Made by a program: the position numbers and the translations under genes. Below, piece by piece: positions 1 to 6,700 of a DNA stretch of 12,026 nt; positions within the stretch are counted from its first letter, which is position 1, and every line of letters starts with the position of its first letter. The DNA comes from Rubrivivax sp. (GTDB lineage: Bacteria; Pseudomonadota; Gammaproteobacteria; Burkholderiales; Burkholderiaceae_C): assembly GCA_020851615.1 (NCBI GenBank), contig JADZCL010000044.1, forward strand, positions 1 to 12,026, written 5' to 3'. The notes below the pieces were generated by a model. That model worked only from the letters and a program-made list of their open reading frames with translations, was not told the origin of the DNA and did not search any database.

Positions 1-103
1 AGACCCCGTCCAGCGCCAGGCCGTGCAGGGTCGCGCCGCGTCTCATGCCGCACCGCTGCGCTGCCAACCCTTCGGAAGCGGCCTGCCCAGCGGTAGCGCG
101 AAA

Positions 104-130
104 TTCCTTACCTCGATAAAATGTAAGGAA
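104..130 (+). promoter_or_regulatory. Inverted-repeat operator over the vapBC promoter
   Basis: TTCCTTAC (104-111) and GTAAGGAA (123-130) form a perfect 8-bp inverted repeat separated by 11 bases. The spacer holds GATAAAAT (115-122), which resembles a -10 element; no clear -35 was found. AbrB-type VapB antitoxins commonly bind palindromes in their own promoter, usually together with VapC, so this is the likely autoregulatory operator. The repeat is seen directly; its function is inferred. Bases 1-103 contain nothing I can assign, apart from a possible minus-strand start that I rejected. Confidence 0.55.
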
Positions 131-156
131 CAAATCGAACCTGAAGGGCCGCCGGC

Positions 157-435
157 ATGTTCGCCACGCTGACCAGCAAGGGCCAACTCACGTTGCCCAA
201 GGAAATTCGCGACCGTCTGAACCTGGATGCCGGAGCGATCCTCGACTTCCAGATCCAGGCCGACAACACGATCACGGCCCGGCACGTCCAGCCCGACGCC
301 CGGCGTATCCGTGGGTTGCTGAAGTCGCCGCACGCTGCGCCACTGACCATTGGGAAAATGGATGAGGCCGTGGCCAGGCAGTTGCGCGCAAAGCACGCCC
401 CCGATCGGGCGGGCAGCAAGTCGGCCGGCCGATGA
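157..435 (+). CDS. vapB: VapB-type antitoxin, SpoVT/AbrB family
   Basis: This 92-residue protein is the likely antitoxin of the pair with the next gene. It should bind VapC and repress its own promoter. Residues 1-42 form a SpoVT/AbrB swapped-hairpin DNA-binding domain, with the typical TSKGQLTLPKEIRDRLNL stretch near the start. Residues about 48-82 (IRGLLKSPHAAP then a MDEAVAR helix) match the VapC-binding tail of this antitoxin type. The tail after residue 80 is basic and probably disordered. GAAGGG at 143-148 sits about 8 bases before the ATG and supports this start. The last four bases overlap the toxin start (ATGA at 432-435), so translation is probably coupled. The domain is clear; antitoxin function is inferred from family and context. 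Confidence 0.88.
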   Translation: MFATLTSKGQLTLPKEIRDRLNLDAGAILDFQIQADNTITARHVQPDARRIRGLLKSPHAAPLTIGKMDEAVARQLRAKHAPDRAGSKSAGR

Positions 436-827
436 TCGGCGTTGACACCAAGGTCCTGCTGTGCCTGTGGCTCGATGATGACCCGGCGCAGAACAAACGC
501 ATCGACACGCTGCTGGCCGCGCATGGCGGCATGCCAGGCTCGTTGCTGGTGACGGATGTCGTTCTGGCGGAAGCGGTCTGGACGCTGAAGTCCGCCTTCG
601 AACAGGACAAGAACGCCCAGTCGCTCGCGGTGCGCAGCCTGTTGGCGGAGACCGCCTTCGCCTTCGAGGATCGCGATGCCGTCGCGGCCGCAATCAGCCT
701 GTTCGAAACGGGTTCCTGCGAATTCTCGGACTGCCTGGTCGTTGCCAAGCATGCCCGGCTGGGCTGTGACTTCACGGCGACCTTCGATCGAGGCATGCGC
801 AGGTTGCCAGGCGTCAAGGTGCTCTGA
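432..827 (+). CDS. vapC: VapC-type PIN-domain ribonuclease toxin
   Basis: This 131-residue protein has the usual length of a VapC toxin, a metal-dependent RNase that cleaves tRNA or rRNA when freed from its antitoxin. It is one PIN domain. The probable catalytic acids are D5 (MIGVDTK), E47 (VLAEAVWTL), D100 with E97 nearby (CEFSDCLVVAKHA), and D119 (TATFDRGM). The residue after DT is Lys7, whereas most family members have Asn there (DTN). That could weaken the active site, although all the acidic positions remain. It starts inside the antitoxin stop codon, so the two genes form one operon. The downstream 206 bases before the next gene hold no evident terminator. Family assignment is secure, but activity is uncertain because of the Lys. 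Confidence 0.87.
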   Translation: MIGVDTKVLLCLWLDDDPAQNKRIDTLLAAHGGMPGSLLVTDVVLAEAVWTLKSAFEQDKNAQSLAVRSLLAETAFAFEDRDAVAAAISLFETGSCEFSDCLVVAKHARLGCDFTATFDRGMRRLPGVKVL

Positions 828-1033
828 CCGGAGGGCGTGCTTGCGGGCTCTATCCTCGCCCAGCGGAGCAACCTTTCACTTTCGGCCGTGTTCAGATTCG
901 CGCGACCACCTCTCTCGCCACCTGCGACAAGGCGCTGCAGCGCGATGCAGCGATGCGATCGCGCGTGCTCACGCCGCAGGCCATCATCGAACCTTGACCT
1001 GACGCCCGCCGAACAGCCCGGCCTCACACACCG
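828..1033. other. Intergenic region with a 12-bp palindrome
   Basis: This 206-base gap separates the toxin gene from the nuclease-like gene. The only structure noted is a perfect 12-bp palindrome, GCGCTGCAGCGC (932-943), followed by two close GATGC copies. No convincing promoter, terminator hairpin or small gene was found. At this GC content a palindrome of this length may be chance. Confidence 0.3.
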
Positions 1034-2023
1034 ATGAGCGACATCAAACTTTTCCGACTGGCGTCCGGCAAAGCCATCGAGCTGCAAGGCGACGCGTCCG
1101 ACCTCGAGAAGCCGCTGCAGACGCTGATCGAGGCCAACCTGGAAGCGCTGCTCGGCATCCGCTTCCTGGCCACCGAGTATTCCACCGGCAAGACGCACGC
1201 CGGCCGCATCGATTCGCTGGGCCTGGACGAGAACAACTGCCCGGTGATCCTGGAGTACAAGCGCTCGGTCGGCGAAAACGTCATCAACCAGGGCTTGTTC
1301 TATCTGGACTGGCTGATGGACCATCAAGCCGAGTTCAAGCTGCTGGTGATGGACCGGTTGGGCAAGGCGGCGGCCGATGCGATCGACTGGGGCGCACCGC
1401 GGCTCGTCTGCATCGCGGCCGACTTCACCAAATACGACGGCCATGCCGTGCAACAGATCAACCGCAACATCGAGCTGATCCGCCACCGCCGCTTCGGCGA
1501 TGAACTTCTGCTGCTGGAGCTGGCCAACTCGACCACTGCCAACGCCGGGCGCCTGGCGCCCGCAAGATCGGTCAAGGTGCAGAAGCCGCGGGTTGCCGAG
1601 CCTTGCACCGCCAAACCGGGCACAACAGGCGATCGGTCGTTCGCGGAGTGGCTGCCGCTGTTGCCGCCGCATCTGGGCGAGTTGGCCGCATCTCTGGACG
1701 GTCATGTGCTTTCACTGGGCGACGATGTGCAGCGAAAGGAGCTGAAGCTGTACGTGGCCTTCAAGCGGCTCAAGAACTTCGCCACGTTTGTGCCGCAGAA
1801 GAACCGGCTGCTGCTGTACCTGCACATCGACCCTGCCCAGGTGGCGCCGCTGCCCGCGAACGGGCGGGACGTCAGCCAGCAGGGGCACTGGGGCACGGGC
1901 GACCTGGAACTGGCGCTGGCGTCGCAGGCGGATCTGGATGCTGCAAAGCCGCTGATCCTGATGGCATACGAGGGTCGGGCTACCTTTGCTGCATCAAAGT
2001 CGCCGCCGACCTCCGGGAACTGA
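1034..2023 (+). CDS. PD-(D/E)xK nuclease-like protein with DUF5655 domain
   Basis: This 329-residue protein has two parts. Residues about 25-165 look like a restriction-endonuclease fold of the DUF91/NucS-like kind. E33 lies in a LIEANLEALLGIRF helix, D60 in GRIDSLGLD, and E74-x-K76 in VILEYKRS, giving a D-x13-E-x-K arrangement; Q86 follows in INQGLFYLDWL. Residues about 205-315 resemble DUF5655 (ELKLYVAFKRLKNFATFVPQKN, then a terminal LILMAYEG). Residues 180-200 form a Pro/Ala-rich linker. Substrate and role are unknown; proteins of this type occur in accessory regions and may act on nucleic acid. The start is the first ATG in frame and has no obvious ribosome binding site. The last ~15 residues look like a non-conserved tail. 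It lies downstream of a toxin-antitoxin pair and upstream of insertion-sequence debris. Domain calls are from memory of the families. Confidence 0.75.
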   Translation: MSDIKLFRLASGKAIELQGDASDLEKPLQTLIEANLEALLGIRFLATEYSTGKTHAGRIDSLGLDENNCPVILEYKRSVGENVINQGLFYLDWLMDHQAEFKLLVMDRLGKAAADAIDWGAPRLVCIAADFTKYDGHAVQQINRNIELIRHRRFGDELLLLELANSTTANAGRLAPARSVKVQKPRVAEPCTAKPGTTGDRSFAEWLPLLPPHLGELAASLDGHVLSLGDDVQRKELKLYVAFKRLKNFATFVPQKNRLLLYLHIDPAQVAPLPANGRDVSQQGHWGTGDLELALASQADLDAAKPLILMAYEGRATFAASKSPPTSGN

Positions 2024-2112
2024 CAAGCGCCTGCGCCGGAAGGCGTGGGTCACCGCCGATCGTGCCAATCGCTGCCCGCGCACAGCGCGCAGGCGGCGCT
2101 GACAATCTGCGG

Positions 2113-3375
2113 ATGCGCCCGACACCGCACCCGCCTCGGCCGATCGCGATTGCCCTGAGCGGCATGCTCGCGCTGGCCGTCGCGATGGGGATCGGCCGCT
2201 TCGCCTTCACGCCGCTCTTGCCGATGATGCTGCACGACGGGGTCGTGAATCTAGCCGGCGGGAGCTGGCTCGCGACCGCGAACTATTTCGGCTACTGGCT
2301 CGGCGCGATGGCCTGCGCGGCGCAGCCGGCGCTATGGCGGCGCCGCGGGGCCGCGCCGCTGCGCCACACCGGCGTCGTGCGCTTGGGCCTCGCCGCGACG
2401 GCGCTGCTGACGCTTTGCATGGCGCTGCCGCCGGGGCTGCTGTGGCCGCTGTGGCGCTTTCTGGCCGGTGTCGCGAGCGCGCTCGTCTTCGTCTACGTCT
2501 CCGGCTGGTGCCTGGCGCGGCTGGCGCTGCTTGGCGCGCCAGCGCTGGCCGGCATCATCTATGTCGGGCCGGGGCTGGGGATCGCGGTCAGCGGGTTCGC
2601 GGCGACGGCGATGGTCGCGTGCGGCGTGAGTGCCGCCGCCGGCTGGGCAATCTTCGCGCTGCTCGCCGTGTTGCTTGCCGCGATCGCGTGGCCGCAGTTG
2701 CGCGGCGAGGTGCCTGCGCCACCGGTCGCGGCGGGCGGCGACCCGCCGCCGCCGCGCGCGACGATCGCGGCCTTCACGCTCGCCTACGGGCTGGCCGGCT
2801 TCGGCTATATCGTCAGTGCCACCTTCCTGCCGGTGATCGCGCGCCAGGCGCTGCCTGCGGGGTCGGTGTGGCTGGATCTGTTCTGGCCGATCTTCGGCAT
2901 CGGTGTCTCCATCGGCTCGCTGCTGACGATGCGCGTGCCGCTCGCACTGGACCGCCGCCACCTGTTGATGGGCTGCTATGCGATGCAGGCGGCGGGCGTG
3001 ATGGCGGGCGTCTGGCTGCCCTCGCTCGCCGGCTTCGCGCTCGGCAGCGTGCTGCTGGGCCTGCCGTTCACTGCGATCACGCTCTTCGCGCTGCAGGAGG
3101 CGCGCCGCCTGCGGCCGCACGACACGGCGGCGCTGATCGGCGGCTTGACCGCCGCCTACGGCCTCGGGCAGATCGCCGGCCCGCCGCTGGTGGCCTGGCT
3201 GCTGCAACGCAGCGCAAGCCCTGCTGCGGGCTTCACGCTGGCCTTGCAGATCGCCGCCGCCGCGCTGCTGGCTGGGGCCGCGGTCTACGGTGCGCTGGCG
3301 CGCGAGCGCCCGCTGACTGCGCGCGGTTCTGCCGCTGCGGGTCCAGGCCCAGGTGCGTCAGGATCTTCTCGATGA
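2113..3375 (+). CDS. YbfB/YjiJ-family MFS transporter
   Basis: This 420-residue inner-membrane protein is a major facilitator of the YbfB/YjiJ (MFS_4) type, normally about 400 residues with 12 membrane segments. The first segment carries the recognisable GIGRFAFTPLLP motif (residues 26-37), followed by a NYFGYWLGA segment. A soluble Pro-rich loop around residues 198-217 separates the two six-helix halves. The substrate is unknown. The frame is open far upstream, but the ATG at 2113 puts the first segment at the expected distance from the N-terminus; only a weak ribosome binding site precedes it. The homologous part ends near ALARERPL. The remaining Gly/Ala/Ser-rich tail, including the stop, is encoded by DNA that on the other strand is the end of a transposase. 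The native end was therefore probably replaced, though the 12-helix core appears complete. Confidence 0.85.
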   Translation: MRPTPHPPRPIAIALSGMLALAVAMGIGRFAFTPLLPMMLHDGVVNLAGGSWLATANYFGYWLGAMACAAQPALWRRRGAAPLRHTGVVRLGLAATALLTLCMALPPGLLWPLWRFLAGVASALVFVYVSGWCLARLALLGAPALAGIIYVGPGLGIAVSGFAATAMVACGVSAAAGWAIFALLAVLLAAIAWPQLRGEVPAPPVAAGGDPPPPRATIAAFTLAYGLAGFGYIVSATFLPVIARQALPAGSVWLDLFWPIFGIGVSIGSLLTMRVPLALDRRHLLMGCYAMQAAGVMAGVWLPSLAGFALGSVLLGLPFTAITLFALQEARRLRPHDTAALIGGLTAAYGLGQIAGPPLVAWLLQRSASPAAGFTLALQIAAAALLAGAAVYGALARERPLTARGSAAAGPGPGASGSSR

Positions 3376-3691
3376 CCGGCCGCTCGAGGATGGCCGCGAT
3401 GATCTTCTGTTCCCCGGAGCCGCAGTTTGGGCAGGTGTGCATATCGATATCGAAGACCCACTCGAGCAGCCGCGCCCGGCTGATGCGCTGCGGCTGGGCC
3501 TGAACCGTCTCGACCACCAGCGGGCGCAGCCTGGCGTACGGCGCCAGCACGCCGTGAAACCGGATCAGGTGCAGCCGCGGCCGCAGCGTGCGCGCCTCCT
3601 CTGCGCCGTCGTCGAAGTCGGCCAGGTAGGTCTGCTCCATCTCCTCAACCAGCACACCCCGGCGCGTGCGCATCTTCATCAGCCGGGCCAT
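3335..3691 (-). pseudogene. IS91-family transposase remnant, truncated and internally deleted
   Basis: The minus strand encodes about 119 residues of an IS91-type (Y2_Tnp family) transposase. RPRLHLIRFHGVLAP, RARLLEWVFDIDMHTCPNCG and AAILERPVIEKILTHLGLD are typical of the C-terminal part of these proteins. The preceding ARLMKMRTRRGVLVEEMEQT and ADFDDGAEEARTLRP match an internal segment that normally lies well over 100 residues further upstream. The two are joined at LRP/RPRL, near 3576-3586, so the middle has been deleted. The N-terminal part, including the catalytic HUH/tyrosine region, is missing. The fragment overlaps the end of the MFS gene, where homology stops near 3335. It is not expected to encode an active enzyme. 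The alignment is from memory of the family. Confidence 0.75.
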
Positions 3692-3693
3692 GA

Positions 3694-3731
3694 CTAGGAG
3701 GCTGTCAGCCTCGAGCCCGGCAGCCTCCTAG
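3694..3731. repeat. 11-bp inverted repeat at the edge of the IS remnant
   Basis: CTAGGAGGCTG (3694-3704) and CAGCCTCCTAG (3721-3731) are perfect inverted repeats around a 16-base loop. GAGGCT and AGCCTC inside the left part could form an alternative hairpin. It begins three bases beyond the last transposase codon and ends 42 bases before the uvrA-like start. It may be an end structure of a mobile element or a scar. There is no T-run, so a standard terminator is unlikely. TAGAAT (3729-3734), overlapping its right arm, could be a -10 element for the next gene, but no -35 was recognised. Confidence 0.5.
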
Positions 3732-3773
3732 AATGAAAGGTTCGCCCGGTCATTTGGGCCTTCCACTGTTGCC

Positions 3774-6700
3774 ATGTCATCCGGTGTCATCCGCATCCGC
3801 GGCGCCCGCCAGCACAACCTGAAGAACCTCGACCTGGACCTGCATACCGGGGAGCTGACGGTGGTCACCGGCGTCAGCGGCTCGGGCAAGTCCAGCCTGG
3901 TCTTCGACACGCTCTACGCAGAGGGGCAGCGGCGCTATGTCGAGACCTTCAGCGCCTACGCACGTCAGTTCCTGGATCGCATGGACCGCCCGGCGGTCGA
4001 CCGCGTCGATGGCGTGCCGCCGGCGATCGCCATCGACCAGACCAACCCGGTGCGCACCAGCCGCAGCACGGTCGGGACGATGACCGAGCTCAACGACCAC
4101 CTGAAGCTGCTGTTCGCGCGTGCGGCAGCGCTCTTCGATGCGCAGACCGCACTGCCGGTGCGTCACGACTCGGTCGCGACGATCCTGGACGACCTGCGTG
4201 CGCGCGCGGCGGCGGCGGGCGACCCGCGCCTGGTCCTGACCTTTCCGGTCGCGCTGCCGGCCTCGACCAGCGCCGAGCAGCAGGCGCAGTGGCTGGCGGC
4301 CAGCGGCTTCACGCGCGTGCACGGCGAGCTCCGCGAAGGCGAGCGCAAGATCCTCGCCGTCGTCGCCGACCGCCTGCGCAGCGGCAGCGCCGAGGACGCG
4401 CGCGTGACGGAGGCCATCGAGACTGCGCTCAAGCGCGGCGGCGGCCAGCTCGACGTGCACGTGGACGATCTGCAGCAGGTCTGGCGCTGGTCGACGGGCC
4501 TGCACTGCCCGGAGAGCGGGCGCCGCTACGCCGATCCGCAGCCCGCGCTCTTCAGCTTCAACTCGGCTTTCGGCGCCTGCGAGACCTGCCGCGGCTTCGG
4601 CCGCGTGATCGGCGTCGACTTCGGTCTCGTCATCCCCGATGAGCGACGCACGCTGCGCAACGGCGCCATCAAGCCGCTGCAGACGCCGGCCTGGAAGGAG
4701 TGCCAGGACGACCTCGTCAAGTACGCCGGCGCGGCCGGCATCCCGCGCGACACCGCGTGGAGCCAGCTCACGCCGGCGCAGCGCGAGTGGGTGATCGAGG
4801 GCAGCCCGGATTGGCAGGGTGACTGGCACCGGCAGTGGTACGGCATCCGCCGCTTCTTCGGCTACCTCGAGAGCAAGGCCTACAAGATGCACATCCGTGT
4901 GCTCTTGTCGCGCTACCGCAGCTATACGCCCTGCGGCGCCTGCGGCGGCGCGCGCCTGCAGCACCAGGCGCTGCTGTGGCGCATCGGCAGCCGCGCCGAC
5001 GCCGACGCCGTGCTGCCGCCAGCGCAGCGCTTCCTGCCCAGCGGCGTGCGCTGGACGCGGGCCCAGCTCGAGGCGCTGCCGGGCCTGTGCGTGCACGACA
5101 TGATGCAGCTGCCGATCGAGCGGCTGCGGCGCTTCTTCGACGGCCTGCGGCTGCAGCGCGGCCTGCTCGACGAGGCGCTGGCCCTGCTGCTGGACGAGGT
5201 GCGCACGCGGCTGAAGTACCTCTGCGACGTCGGCATCGGCTACCTCACGCTCGATCGCCAGAGCCGCACCCTCAGCGGCGGCGAGGTGCAGCGCATCAAC
5301 CTGACGACGGCTCTCGGCACCAGCCTCGTCAACACGCTGTTCGTGCTGGACGAACCCAGCATCGGCCTGCACCCGCGCGACATGAACCGCATCGTGCAGG
5401 CCATGCAGCGCCTGCGCGACGCCGGCAACACGCTGGTCGTCGTCGAGCATGATCCGGCGGTGATGCTGGCCGCCGACCGCCTGCTCGACATGGGCCCCGG
5501 CCCGGGTGAGCGCGGCGGGCGCATCGTCTTCGACGGCACGCCGGCGCAGGCGCGCAGCGCAGACACGCTGACCGGTGCCTACCTGGGCGCGCGCAAGCAG
5601 GTGGGCATCGGCTTGCGGCGCCTGGTGCAGGCCGGCACGCCGCGGCTGATCCTGGAGGGTGCGCGCGAGCACAACCTGCAGGGCGTGACGGTGGAACTGC
5701 CGCTGCAGCGCCTGGTCGTCGTCACCGGCGTCAGTGGCTCGGGCAAGAGCACGCTGGTGCAGGATGTGCTGTATCCGGCGCTGGCGCGCCATTTCGGCCA
5801 GCCTACCGAGGCGCCCGGCGCGCACGAGCGGCTGCTGGGCGCGGAGCAGCTCAGCGGGGCTGTCTTCGTCGACCAGAGCCCGATCGGCAAGACCGCGCGC
5901 AGCAACCCGGCCAGCTACGTTGGTGCCTTCGACGAGTTCCGCAAGCTCTTCGCCGAGGTGCCGCTGGCGCGTGAACGCGGCTACAGCGCGGGCACCTTCA
6001 GCTTCAACGCCGGCGCCGGGCGCTGCCCGACCTGCGGGGGCAGCGGTTTCGAGCGCGTGGAGATGCAGTTCCTCTCCGACGTCTACCTGCGCTGCCCCGA
6101 TTGCGACGGCCGCCGGTTTCGCGCCGAGGTGCTGGACGTGAAGATCACGCGCGGGCCGCAGCGCTTCTCGGTCGCCGACCTGCTCGAGCTGACGGTGGCC
6201 GAGGCGGCGCACTGGTTCCAGAACGACCGCGAGGTGGTGCTGCGGCTGCAGCCGCTGGTCGACGTCGGCCTGGACTACGTCCGCCTGGGCCAGCCGGTGC
6301 CCACGCTCTCGGGTGGCGAGGCGCAGCGGCTGAAGCTGGCCGGCTTCCTGGCCGAGGCCGCCGCCGGCCCGCGCCAGCCGGCGGCGCGCAAGGGCACGCT
6401 TTTCCTCTTCGACGAACCGACCACCGGGTTGCACTTCGACGACATCGCGCGCCTGATGCGCGCGCTGCGCAAGTTGCTCGACGCGGGCCATTCGCTGCTG
6501 GTGATCGAGCACAACCTGGACGTGATACGCGCGGCCGACTGGGTCGTCGACCTCGGCCCCGAAGGCGGCGAAGGCGGCGGGCAGCTCGTGTGCACGGGCA
6601 CGCCCGACGACGTCAAGGCGCACGCCAGCTCGCACACCGGTGCGGCGCTGCGCGACTACGAGCAGGCGCTCGGGCTGACCCTGCCGCTGGCGGCCGAACC

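Noticed and set aside
1..46. Possible start of a divergent minus-strand gene (MRRGATLHGLALDGV)
   Set aside because: Only 15 codons are visible, with no ribosome binding site and no recognisable family.
272..1705. Minus-strand open frame of 477 codons opposite the toxin-antitoxin and nuclease-like genes
   Set aside because: The + strand genes here have clear family motifs; the antisense product has none and crosses gene boundaries.
1603..2112. Upstream extension of the MFS frame by 170 codons
   Set aside because: It overlaps the nuclease/DUF5655 gene in another frame, and its residues do not resemble MFS proteins. The ATG at 2113 fits the family N-terminus.
2332..3207. Minus-strand open frame inside the MFS gene
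   Set aside because: Its product is almost entirely Arg, Gln, Ala and Asp, a usual artefact of the complement of a GC-rich membrane-protein gene.
3767..3782. LexA (SOS) box at the uvrA-like start, suggested by CTGT at 3767
   Set aside because: No ACAG occurs eight bases downstream, so the CTGT-N8-ACAG pattern is absent.
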